From AC-43 sp963728855 (GTDB taxonomy: Bacteria > Actinomycetota > Actinomycetes > Mycobacteriales > Micromonosporaceae): a DNA stretch of 64,000 bases. The stretch spans positions 186,001-250,000 of the forward strand of contig CAVSLN010000009.1 in assembly GCA_963728855.1 (NCBI GenBank). The letters run 5' to 3'. Under the pieces are notes generated by a model. It was given only the letters and a program-made list of their open reading frames with translations, made no database searches and was not told the origin of the DNA. Of the stretch, positions 27,302 through 34,870 are shown piece after piece. Position 1 is the first letter of the stretch; each line of letters opens with the position of its first letter. The position numbers and the translations under genes were made by a program.

Positions 27302-27356
27302 TGTCTGTGAATGGTGCACTGGTTGTGAACGGTGCACTGGTTGTGAAGGGGTGCAC
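27302..27356 (-). promoter_or_regulatory. PHO-box-like 18-bp repeats upstream of pstS
   Basis: Three tandem units at 27302, 27320 and 27338 (18, 18 and 19 bases). Read toward pstS they alternate GTTCACA-ACCA and GTGCACC. The 11-base step between half-sites equals the direct-repeat unit of Streptomyces PhoP operators (GTTCACC type). They lie 70-125 bases upstream of the pstS start, where an activator would bind. RegX3 encoded at 63.1 kb is the expected ligand; this is inference. Confidence 0.7.
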
Positions 27357-27404
27357 CGGCGACCGAAGGTTGGTCGGCATAACCGTACGGCAGCCGGTCA
27401 AACA

Positions 27405-28373
27405 TCATCCGCGCTGGAACGATACGTCCGTCGACCAGCGGGCGAATCCCACGTCGTGGTACAGGGCGATCGCCCGTTCGTTGGCTTCGTCGACGTAGAG
27501 CATCGCCTGGTCGAGCCCGCGTCCGCGCAGGTACCGCAGGCCGGCCAGGGTCAGCGCCCGGCCCAGCCCAAGCCCGTGCGCGGCCGGGTCCACGCCGAGC
27601 ACGTAGACCTCGCCGAGCGGGTCGTGGTGGTGCGCCAGGTCGCCGTGCACCTTGGTCCAGTGGAACCCGACCGGCTGCCCGTCCCGCTCCGCGATCAGAA
27701 AGCCTTCGGGGTCGAACCACGGCTCGGCCATCCGTACCCGCAGGTCTTTCAGGGTCCAACGGCCCTGGTCGGGATGGTTGGCGAAGGCCCGCGCGTTGAG
27801 GGCGACCCAGGGCTGCTCGTCGGCCCCGGGCCGGAACGGGCGCAGCGTGACCCCGGCCGGCAGGAACGGCGCGGGAAGCGGCGCGTAGAGCGAGCGGCGC
27901 ATCTGGTAGAGGATCCGGGCCCGGTGGAAGCCCAATGACAGCGCCAGCGCGGTGGCCGACGGGTGGTCGCCGTGCGCCCACAGGCGCAGCCGGCCGGCCG
28001 GGACAGGCGGGCGCTGCCCTGCTGGACCGCACCGAGTGCCGGCCCACGACCCGGCCGCCGCCTCGGTCGCCGCCACGACCAGCGCACGGCCCAGACCGCG
28101 CCGCCGGAACATCGGGTGTACGACCAGCTCCGCGCTCGCCCCCTCGATGAGGTCCGTGGTGTCCACGTGGGCGTACCCGACGAGCTGCCCGTCCTGCCTT
28201 ACGCATAAGTGGATCGCCGGCTCGTCACCGCCGTGCCGGACGTGCAGCACGACGTGCTCGGACAGCGGGTACGCCCCGTCGGCGTCACCCGCCGCCCGAG
28301 CCAGCACGAGGACGTCGGCCACCTCGCCCGGCGTGAGATGGGAGGTGCGGTGTACCGGCGCGGTGGTCGTCAC
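27405..28373 (-). CDS. mshD: Mycothiol synthase MshD
   Basis: A 322-residue tandem GNAT protein that acetylates Cys-GlcN-Ins, the last step of mycothiol synthesis. The N-terminal GNAT has VVHPMFRRRGLGRALV; the C-terminal catalytic GNAT has VYVLGVDPAAHGLGLGRAL and ALYHDVGFARWSTDVSF, and WTKVH is typical of MshD. It sits between glnR and pstS as in mycobacteria. GTG/ATG choices near the start were resolved by the MTTTAP N-terminus. Confidence 0.93.
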   Translation of the reverse strand: MTTTAPVHRTSHLTPGEVADVLVLARAAGDADGAYPLSEHVVLHVRHGGDEPAIHLCVRQDGQLVGYAHVDTTDLIEGASAELVVHPMFRRRGLGRALVVAATEAAAGSWAGTRCGPAGQRPPVPAGRLRLWAHGDHPSATALALSLGFHRARILYQMRRSLYAPLPAPFLPAGVTLRPFRPGADEQPWVALNARAFANHPDQGRWTLKDLRVRMAEPWFDPEGFLIAERDGQPVGFHWTKVHGDLAHHHDPLGEVYVLGVDPAAHGLGLGRALTLAGLRYLRGRGLDQAMLYVDEANERAIALYHDVGFARWSTDVSFQRG

Positions 28374-28426
28374 GAGCTAACGTTATCGACCCTGGTCAGG
28401 CTCGGCCGGATGGGGCTGGCGGAGCC

Positions 28427-29140
28427 TCAGGCCGGGATCGGGACCGACTCGGTGTCCGGCAGCGCCCGGGACGGCGGGACGACGAACTTGTAGCCCACCT
28501 GCCGGACCGTACCGATCATCGACTCGTACTCCGAGCCGAGCTTGGCCCGCAGCCGTCGGACGTGCACGTCGACGGTACGGGTCCCGCCGAAGTAGTCGTA
28601 GCCCCAGACCTCGCGCAGCAGCTGGTCGCGGGTGAACACCCGGCCCGGGTGCTGGGCGAGGAACTTGAGCAGCTCGAACTCCTTGTAGGTGAGGTCGAGC
28701 GGGCGCCCCTTGAGCTTGGCCGCGTAGGTGTCCGGGTCGATGGTCAGCTCGCCGGCCCGGATCAGGCCCCCGTCGCCCGAGCTCGCCGCCCCGAGCCGGC
28801 CGACCGCCAGCCGCAGCCGGGCCTCGATCTCGGCCGGGCCGGCCGAGGTCAGGATGACGTCGTCGACCCCCCAGTCGGCGGACAGCGCGACCAGACCGGA
28901 CTCGGACACCACCGCGAGCAGCGGTACACCCAGGCCGGTGGCGTGCAGCATCCGGCAGGTGGCCCGGGCGTCGGCGAGCTCGCCGCGCGCGTCGACCAGC
29001 ACGACGTCGGGGGAGGGGCCGGAGACCAGCGTCCGTACGTCCCGGGGCGCGGTGCGCACCGAGTGGGGCAGCAGGTCGAGGGCCGGCAGTACGCTCGCGG
29101 GCTCACCGGCGCGGGCACCGGTCAACAATAGGATCTCCAC
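28427..29140 (-). CDS. glnR: GlnR, orphan OmpR-type nitrogen regulator
   Basis: A 237-residue protein with a degenerate receiver domain (VVLVDARGEL; no phospho-acceptor cluster of the usual kind) and a winged-helix DNA-binding domain (LDLTYKEFELLKFLAQHPG; DVHVRRLRAKLG). Lack of a kinase, the MEILLLTG start and linkage to mshD match GlnR, the global nitrogen regulator of actinobacteria. GTG start. The divergent gap upstream contains two GTCAC words, a partial GlnR-like half-site, possibly for autoregulation. Confidence 0.88.
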   Translation of the reverse strand: MEILLLTGARAGEPASVLPALDLLPHSVRTAPRDVRTLVSGPSPDVVLVDARGELADARATCRMLHATGLGVPLLAVVSESGLVALSADWGVDDVILTSAGPAEIEARLRLAVGRLGAASSGDGGLIRAGELTIDPDTYAAKLKGRPLDLTYKEFELLKFLAQHPGRVFTRDQLLREVWGYDYFGGTRTVDVHVRRLRAKLGSEYESMIGTVRQVGYKFVVPPSRALPDTESVPIPA

Positions 29141-29348
29141 GCGTCACCTCCGTCACATCGACGTGATCCCGACGGCGCTGACGGGCGGGTTAAGAGATGA
29201 GGATAGCGGAGAGACCGTCCGGACTCACTAGCTGACCTCACGGGAAGGGCGGCGTCCCGCTGACATCACACTCGATCAACACGGCACTGAGCAGGTCCCG
29301 GCCTGGTCCGCTCGCCGCGGATGGCCCGGCTCTGGCACGATCGGGGGC

Positions 29349-30839
29349 GTGCCCCCCACCAGCCCACCCGGCGCCGGTCGCGACCCGGGTCCCGACGACG
29401 GCCCGCGCGAGCGCCGGCCGCGTGCGACCGTACGCCGGCCTCGCGGAGCCGAGGACCCGGCCGGGTACGACCAGCCCGGGTACGAGCCGCGCGGCTCGCG
29501 GGGCGGTGAGCCGGACCCGTACGGGTGGCCGGGTGGCCGGCCCGCGCGCGATGCTGGCGTTCCCCCTCGGGAGGGTGGCCGCCCCGGTGGCCCGCCACCC
29601 CGCGAAGGCGCTCGACCCGGCCCGGCCGATCGCCGCGCCGGCGACGGCTGGGCGGGCGACCCACGGCCCGAGGGCGGGCGCCGGCCCGACCGGCGGCCAC
29701 CCGACGCCGGCGGCTTCGACGACGGTCGTGGCTTCGCGACCGGCCGGGGCTTGGACGATCCCCGCGGCCGCGACGTCGAGGACGGCCGGGGCTTAACGGG
29801 CGGACGGGGCTTCGAGGGCGGTCGCGGGCCGGAAGGCGCCGGCCCGGAGCGGCGGCCGGCCCCCGACCTGTGGGTCGAGCGGGACGATGACGACGGTCGG
29901 CCCACGAAACGGCGCCGCCCGCACAAGCGCCGGGCCGCCGCTGGCCAGCAGACCGGCCTGGACCCCGACAAGCAGTCGGACCTGCCGAGCTGGCTGCAGG
30001 AGCGGGGCGAGACGGTGGTACCGATCCGCCGGCTGCTGTCGCTCTCGGTGGGCGGGTTCGCCGCGCTGCTCGGGCTCGGCCTGCTGATCGGCGCGCACGC
30101 CCTGCCCAGCTCGTACGGTTTCGTGATCTTCGCGGTGCAGGTGCTGTACATCCTGTCCTGGACGGTCGCGATGCGCGCGCCCGGGCCCCGGGTCACCGCC
30201 GCGGTCGCGCTGGTCGCCGCGGTCGCCGCCGACCTCGCCGCCGTGCTGCCGAGCGATGCCTCGCTGGCCCCGCTCGGGTACGTGACCGTGGCCGCGTTCA
30301 TCCTCGGCGTCATCGGGCAGCTGATCCGGGGCGGCAGCCGGGAGCGGGCCACCGAGTCCCTGGGCGCCACGCTCGCCGTGGTCGTCGGGGTGGTCGCCTT
30401 CGCGTCGCTGATCGTTTTGAACCGGCACCAGCTGGGTACCCAGTCGATCGTCGCCTGCCTGACCGCCGCGGCAGTGGCGCTGGTGGTGGCCAGGCTGGCG
30501 GACATCGTGCTGCCGTCTCCGCGCACCAGTCCCCAGGTGCCCCGTGGGACGATCGGTGTGGTCCTGGGCGCCATGGCCGGGACCGCCACGGCGACCGCCC
30601 TCGGTTCCGTGCTCGTGGGGCTGAGTCCGGGCCGGGCGGCGATCGCCGGCCTGGTCACGGCGATGGCCGCGATCGCGGCCGACCTGGCCGTCTCGTACGC
30701 CGAGACCGGGCGGAAGCTGGCCGGTCAGCCGCCCGCGCTGTGGATCGCGCGGCACATGCAAGGGCCGCTCGGCGGGTTCGCCCTCGCCGCACCGGCCGCG
30801 TACGTCCTGAGCGTGATGGTGCTGGTCCCCGGCCTGTAG
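29349..30839 (+). CDS. Polytopic membrane protein with disordered N-terminus
   Basis: A 496-residue protein. The first 190 residues are Pro/Gly/Arg/Asp-rich and surely disordered. A basic stretch (KRRRPHKRR) precedes about ten transmembrane helices in the C-terminal 300 residues. I do not recognise a family. It lies divergent from glnR and 25 bases ahead of the LmeA-like gene. The GTG start is the first in frame with the extended low-complexity tail; a later start is possible because that region carries little signal. Confidence 0.65.
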   Translation: MPPTSPPGAGRDPGPDDGPRERRPRATVRRPRGAEDPAGYDQPGYEPRGSRGGEPDPYGWPGGRPARDAGVPPREGGRPGGPPPREGARPGPADRRAGDGWAGDPRPEGGRRPDRRPPDAGGFDDGRGFATGRGLDDPRGRDVEDGRGLTGGRGFEGGRGPEGAGPERRPAPDLWVERDDDDGRPTKRRRPHKRRAAAGQQTGLDPDKQSDLPSWLQERGETVVPIRRLLSLSVGGFAALLGLGLLIGAHALPSSYGFVIFAVQVLYILSWTVAMRAPGPRVTAAVALVAAVAADLAAVLPSDASLAPLGYVTVAAFILGVIGQLIRGGSRERATESLGATLAVVVGVVAFASLIVLNRHQLGTQSIVACLTAAAVALVVARLADIVLPSPRTSPQVPRGTIGVVLGAMAGTATATALGSVLVGLSPGRAAIAGLVTAMAAIAADLAVSYAETGRKLAGQPPALWIARHMQGPLGGFALAAPAAYVLSVMVLVPGL

Positions 30840-30864
30840 CGGCCGGCGACCCGGAAGGGGTGCG

Positions 30865-31635
30865 ATGGCCGTCAGTCGCGGTCGGAAGTTCGGGATCGTC
30901 CTGGTCGTCCTGCTCCTGGTCGGGGTCGGCCTGCTGGCCGTGTCCGACCGGCTCGCCGCGTACGCCGCCGAGCGCACGATCGCCACGCAGACCAAGAAGG
31001 AGCTGACCGCCCGGGAGATCACCACTCCGACCGAGCCGACCGTCAAGGTGTCCGGCTTCCCGTTCCTGACCCAGGTCGCACGCGGGAAGTACGACCGGAT
31101 CACCATCCACGTCGACCACCCGACCAGCCAGGGTGTCACGCTCGACGCGCTCGACGTGGTCGCCAGCGGGGTGAACGCGTCCACGAGCGCGTTGATCAAC
31201 GGGACCGGTACGGTCACCGCCGACGACGTCACCGGTACGGCCGTGCTGAACTGGGCCGCCGTCAACAAGCTCATGAACACGTCCGGGTTCGGCGGGACCA
31301 GCGCGACGGCTTCCGCGCTGCCCGACGGCGAGGTGCAGGTACGGGTACCGGTCACGGTCGGCGACGTGTCCACGACCGTCGTCGCCACCGGTACGCTCAA
31401 GGCCGCCGATACGATCGTGCACCTGACCATCACCAAGGTGGAGACCGAGGGTGGCAGCATCCCGCCGATGATCAACCGGCTGGTCGGCTCGATCAAGCAG
31501 TCGCTGTCGGTGGACATCCGGATCCCGCAGCTGCTGTACAACCTCAAGGTGCGCAGCGTGAAGGCGGCGCCGGAAGGGCTCTCGGTGACGGCGAACGCGG
31601 TCAACGTACCCATCTCCGGAAGCGCCGGATCGTAA
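30865..31635 (+). CDS. LmeA-like (DUF2993) phospholipid-binding protein
   Basis: A 256-residue protein with one N-terminal membrane anchor or signal (residues 9-28) and a beta-rich domain including VKVSGFPFLTQVARGKYDRI, the DUF2993 signature. Family members such as mycobacterial LmeA bind phospholipids in the cell envelope and affect lipomannan elongation. It follows the polytopic membrane gene by 25 bases and precedes the sulfur operon, matching the place of Rv0817c in mycobacteria. Confidence 0.85.
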   Translation: MAVSRGRKFGIVLVVLLLVGVGLLAVSDRLAAYAAERTIATQTKKELTAREITTPTEPTVKVSGFPFLTQVARGKYDRITIHVDHPTSQGVTLDALDVVASGVNASTSALINGTGTVTADDVTGTAVLNWAAVNKLMNTSGFGGTSATASALPDGEVQVRVPVTVGDVSTTVVATGTLKAADTIVHLTITKVETEGGSIPPMINRLVGSIKQSLSVDIRIPQLLYNLKVRSVKAAPEGLSVTANAVNVPISGSAGS

Positions 31636-31699
31636 CCTCCGTTACCGCGGGTCGGGACGAGCTGTCCGGTTCGTGGTACCGGTGATAGGCTCGCGAACC

Positions 31700-31819
31700 A
31701 TGAGCAAGCCGGTCACCCACGCGCCGTCCGTCGCGCTGCGGGGCCACGTCATGCTGCTCACCAAGCGCCGGCCGATCGACTTCGGCCTGGTCGCGACCTG
31801 CCTGTGTCGCCTCGGGTAA
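31700..31819 (+). CDS. Cysteine-rich leader peptide (Ms4533A family)
   Basis: A 39-residue peptide ending ...LVATCLCRLG with a Cys-X-Cys pair just before the stop. TKRRPIDFGLVATCLCR is the signature of actinobacterial leader peptides upstream of sulfur genes, where slow decoding of the cysteine codons under cysteine limitation raises expression of the following genes. The ATG lies a few bases after TAGGCT (31686-31691), a plausible -10, so the transcript is probably leaderless. GC-rich stem sequences (ACCGCT...AGCGGT) follow before sseA, as expected for attenuation. Confidence 0.85.
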   Translation: MSKPVTHAPSVALRGHVMLLTKRRPIDFGLVATCLCRLG

Positions 31820-31931
31820 GGGCGACCGCTCCCCGCGGCAGCGGTGCCTTCAGACGCTTGCGTTGATTCGTCCCTTCGGGCCCGGCCGCCGGCTGCCGCG
31901 CGGGCCCACCCGTTCCCATCGAGAGGTAACA

Positions 31932-32780
31932 ATGAGTCGCGACTCGGTACTCGTCTCGGCCGAATGGGCCGAGAAGAACCTGGACGCACCGGGTGTCGTG
32001 TTCGTCGAGGTCGACGAGGACACCACCGCCTACGACGGCGGCCACATCCCCGGTGCCATCAAGCTGGACTGGAAGAAGGACCTGCAGGACCCGGTACGCC
32101 GGGACTTCGTGAACAAGGAGCAGTTCGAGCAGCTGCTCTCGTCACGTGGAGTTGGCACCGACGACGTAGTCGTCTTGTATGGCGGCAACAACAACTGGTT
32201 CGCGGCGTACGCGTACTGGTACTTCAAGCTCTACGGGCACCGCGACGTGAAGCTGCTCGACGGCGGCCGCAAGAAGTGGGAGCTGGACAACCGTACCCTC
32301 GTCAAGGACCTGGTCTCCCGGCCGGCCACCACCTACAGGGCGCAGGACCAGGACCGCTCGATCCGGGCGTTCCGCGACGACGTCGTGGCCGCGATCGGTA
32401 GCCAGAACCTGGTCGACGTCCGCTCGCCTGACGAGTACGCCGGCCGCCTGCTCGCCCCGGCGCACCTCCCCCAGGAGCAGGCGCAGCGGGCCGGGCACAT
32501 CCCGACCGCGATCAGCGTGCCGTGGAGCAAGGCGGCCAACGAGGACGGTACCTTCAAGTCCGACGACGAGCTGCGCTCCCTTTACACGGCCGCCGGGCTC
32601 GACACGAGCAAGGACACCATCGCGTACTGCCGGATCGGCGAGCGCTCCTCGCACACCTGGTTCGCCCTGCACGAGCTGCTCGGCGAGCCCAACGTGAAGA
32701 ACTACGACGGCTCGTGGACCGAGTACGGTTCGCTCGTCGGAGTCCCGGTCGCGCTCGGCGACCAGCCGGGCGAAGGGTGA
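31932..32780 (+). CDS. sseA: Thiosulfate sulfurtransferase (rhodanese) SseA
   Basis: A 282-residue two-domain rhodanese. The catalytic loop CRIGERSSHTW near residue 236 has the active cysteine; the N-terminal rhodanese domain is inactive. It transfers sulfane sulfur from thiosulfate to acceptors. ATG with GAGAGG upstream. Expression probably answers to the cysteine leader peptide located 112 bases upstream. sseC follows 5 bases after the stop, or overlaps it if its GTG start is used. Confidence 0.95.
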   Translation: MSRDSVLVSAEWAEKNLDAPGVVFVEVDEDTTAYDGGHIPGAIKLDWKKDLQDPVRRDFVNKEQFEQLLSSRGVGTDDVVVLYGGNNNWFAAYAYWYFKLYGHRDVKLLDGGRKKWELDNRTLVKDLVSRPATTYRAQDQDRSIRAFRDDVVAAIGSQNLVDVRSPDEYAGRLLAPAHLPQEQAQRAGHIPTAISVPWSKAANEDGTFKSDDELRSLYTAAGLDTSKDTIAYCRIGERSSHTWFALHELLGEPNVKNYDGSWTEYGSLVGVPVALGDQPGEG

Positions 32781-32785
32781 GCGCG

Positions 32786-33103
32786 ATGACCACGGACATG
32801 ACGGGTTGCGGGGCGCCAGAGCAGTCCGCGCCGATCCCGGCCGGCGTCGACATCGAGAAGGAGACGGTGATCACCGGCGTGGTCCGCTCCGGCAGCGAGC
32901 CGGTCTCCGGCGCGTACGTCCGGCTGCTCGACGCGACCGGTGAGTTCACCGCGGAGGTCGTCACCTCGGCCGCCGGCCAGTTCCGGTTCTTCGCCGCGCC
33001 CGGAAACTGGACGCTGCGGGCGCTGTCCCGGGCCGGCAACGGCGATGCGACGGTCGCGGCTAGCCGCGGTCTCAACGAGGTGTCGTTGACCGTCGCGGCC
33101 TGA
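32786..33103 (+). CDS. sseC: SseC-like DUF1416 protein
   Basis: A 105-residue DUF1416 protein (VDIEKETVITGVVRSGSEPVSGAYVRLLD...), a Cna-B/transthyretin-like beta-sandwich always paired with SseA in actinobacteria. The conserved cysteine lies in TGCGAP near the N-terminus. A GTG at 32777 overlaps the sseA stop; I prefer the ATG at 32786, which has GGTGAG at a normal distance. A strong terminator follows. Confidence 0.9.
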   Translation: MTTDMTGCGAPEQSAPIPAGVDIEKETVITGVVRSGSEPVSGAYVRLLDATGEFTAEVVTSAAGQFRFFAAPGNWTLRALSRAGNGDATVAASRGLNEVSLTVAA

Positions 33104-33132
33104 GTGGTCACCGTTGGGGTGGTCGCTCTGAT

Positions 33133-33162
33133 CAGGCCCCCGCTTTCATGAGCGGGGGCCTG
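33133..33162 (+). terminator. Rho-independent-type terminator after sseC
   Basis: A perfect 12-bp stem (CAGGCCCCCGCT / AGCGGGGGCCTG) with a 6-base loop, 29 bases after the sseC stop. It lacks a long U-tract, as is common in actinobacteria. Confidence 0.9.
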
Positions 33163-33180
33163 TTGCGTCACGATGGGGCG

Positions 33181-34005
33181 GTGACCGATCCTGAGCCGGG
33201 GGCGCCCGCGGGGAGCTATGGCCCCTACCTGGTCTATCCGCCGCCGCCACCGCCAGCGCCGGTCAATCCGCGGCGGCGGCAGGTGCTGGTCGCGGTGGCG
33301 GTGGTGTGGGGGGTGCTGCTCGCCACGACCGGTGTCTGGTACTCGTTTCACGGGCGGGCGACGGCGCGGGAGCAGACCACGATCGAGGCGGCGCGGCCGG
33401 CCGTCGACGAGGCGATTCAAAGTGTGGTACGCGCGGCCGGCGCCTCGGTCGTGCCGGCGATCTCCGGGTACGAGAAGGCCAGCGACTGCTCGGTGACGCC
33501 GATCCGGGCCGGGGTCACGTACCAGCGACTGGCCTGGCTGTACACGCCGGTCGGGAGCGAGCCAGCGCTGCTGGACCGGCTCGCCGCCGGGCTGCCCGCC
33601 GGCTACCACGCCACCGCGCACCACTCACCGGGCGGCGCGGTGCACACGCTGGCCGCCGATGCCGGCAACTTCGTCGCCGTCACCGGTACGGTCATGCTGT
33701 CCGGCCTGGTACAGGTCGTCGCCGATACCGGCTGCCGGCCGCTCGGCCAGGCCCCGGCCGCCGACCCGACCGCGGCGCCGGTCGACAACCCGTTCGGCGT
33801 CACCGGGGTCTGGCATGCTCATTCGCTGCGGTGCGGGCTGCGTACGGTCGAGGCGCGCGGCGCCGCCGGCCGGCCGTTGACCGGGCCACCCGGCTCCGCC
33901 GCCGTGGTGAGCACCCCGGACGTGTACGCCGACCGGACCGGCCTCGCCTCCCATACCGACAACGGCGGCGTAGTCGCGACCGTGACGACCGGTACCTGCC
34001 GCTAG
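33181..34005 (+). CDS. Single-span extracytoplasmic protein, unknown
   Basis: A 274-residue protein. The N-terminus is Pro-rich (YPPPPPPAPVNPRRR), followed by a transmembrane helix (about 37-56) and an extracellular domain of about 215 residues with cysteines placed for disulphides (KASDCSV, DTGCRP, LRCGLR, TGTC at the end). I know no family for it. GTG start chosen because upstream ATG codons lie within the terminator stem. It may mark the left edge of the accessory stretch. Confidence 0.65.
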   Translation: MTDPEPGAPAGSYGPYLVYPPPPPPAPVNPRRRQVLVAVAVVWGVLLATTGVWYSFHGRATAREQTTIEAARPAVDEAIQSVVRAAGASVVPAISGYEKASDCSVTPIRAGVTYQRLAWLYTPVGSEPALLDRLAAGLPAGYHATAHHSPGGAVHTLAADAGNFVAVTGTVMLSGLVQVVADTGCRPLGQAPAADPTAAPVDNPFGVTGVWHAHSLRCGLRTVEARGAAGRPLTGPPGSAAVVSTPDVYADRTGLASHTDNGGVVATVTTGTCR

Positions 34006-34047
34006 GGGACGGCCGTGGATGCGACCGCGACGTGGCGGGCGGTTGGC

Positions 34048-34329
34048 TCAGCCGCGCATGAACACGGACACCACCACGAGCACGGCTGCGGCGACGATGA
34101 GCAGCGCCACGAGTCCGGCCGCCGCGATCATTCGGACCAGCTCGGCGATCGGCATGAACGCGCGGCGCAGGTGGTTGAGCGCCGCGCCCAGCAGGGCAAG
34201 AGCCACGATCAGCGCGAGCAGGCCCAGGCCGCCGCGGTGCGCGTGGGTGTCCGGCGCGGCACCGGCGACCACGAATACCGCGCCAACCGGTACGTGTGAC
34301 AGGAGCAGGGAGAAGACTAAGGTGGGCAT
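34048..34329 (-). CDS. Small membrane protein, three helices
   Basis: A 93-residue hydrophobic protein with helices at about residues 6-25, 34-52 and 64-90 and a basic loop (NHLRRAFMP). ATG start; no clear family. Its upstream DNA holds a 10-bp stem (34384-34410) and regulator-like repeats. It ends 39 bases before the convergent upstream gene. Confidence 0.55.
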   Translation of the reverse strand: MPTLVFSLLLSHVPVGAVFVVAGAAPDTHAHRGGLGLLALIVALALLGAALNHLRRAFMPIAELVRMIAAAGLVALLIVAAAVLVVVSVFMRG

Positions 34330-34526
34330 AGTAAGTCCCTTTGAGTGGCGAGCGACTGCCGGAGTGACTTGCTGGTACGCGGGACACCCCTGGTTGGGAG
34401 CCGGGGGTGTGCCGTATTAGGGCGCCACCTCTCCTGGATTGGGGGGCGACCGCGCCGATTCGTTCTCGCTGTTCGCGGGTACCGGCCACATGCGCCGCTC
34501 CCTCCCGCCGTCAACTTCAACTGCTT

Positions 34527-34541
34527 TAGTGAAGTTCAGAA
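34527..34541. promoter_or_regulatory. Candidate XRE operator, site 1
   Basis: TTTAGTGAAGTTCAG; shares the core TTNAGTGAANTT with the site at the XRE start (35901). It lies between the small membrane gene and the XRE gene. Confidence 0.45.
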
Positions 34542-34703
34542 GCCTGGGTAACCTCACGGTAGGCTGCTCAGGTCAGCGACGCAACGGACTGGTGTGACAG
34601 GTATCTGAACGTACAGTGAGATTCTGCTCACCTCGCAGACCAGGCGCTCGATCGCCGCTCAGTCGGCGCTTGGTGCCGCTGTCACGGAGCGCAGTATAGG
34701 CCA

Positions 34704-34716
34704 TTCAGTGAATTAG
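34704..34716. promoter_or_regulatory. Candidate XRE operator, site 2
   Basis: TTCAGTGAATTAG, with the same core as the other two sites, about 25 bases ahead of an AGAGGAGA ribosome-site-like stretch and a short GTG-started frame. Confidence 0.45.
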
Positions 34717-34741
34717 CTGAAATGAACTAGAGGAGAACCGC

Positions 34742-34870
34742 GTGTCACCGGCTGGGGACGCCGGTCGTGCCGCTGTGACGGGCCGGGACGGCCAGCTGGC
34801 CGCGCGGCAGCCGGTATTCAGTCCGGCCACTCGTGCAGCCGCGTGTCGGCCACGGTCCAGTCCGGCGTGA
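34742..34870 (+). CDS. Possible 42-residue peptide behind a strong ribosome site
   Basis: A GTG preceded by AGAGGAGA (34729-34736) opens a 42-residue Ala/Arg-rich frame that runs into the 3' end of the opposite XRE gene. The ribosome site and the operator-like sequence upstream look genuine; the peptide does not resemble anything known. It may be the truncated start of a lost target gene. Confidence 0.25.
   Translation: MSPAGDAGRAAVTGRDGQLAARQPVFSPATRAAACRPRSSPA

Larger units (their letters stand above)
34330..34741. other. Gene-poor spacer with hairpin and regulator sites
   Basis: No convincing gene. A stem (ACACCCCTGG / CCGGGGGTGT, one mismatch, 7-base loop) lies at 34384-34410 upstream of the small membrane gene. 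Two TTNAGTGAANT sites (34527, 34704) match the one at the XRE gene start. G+C content is visibly lower than in neighbouring genes, consistent with a foreign or non-coding origin. Confidence 0.6.

Noticed and set aside
29276..30658. Minus-strand 460-codon frame opposite the polytopic membrane gene
   Set aside because: It is antisense of a gene with clear transmembrane helices; its Arg/Pro/Ser composition is typical of shadows.
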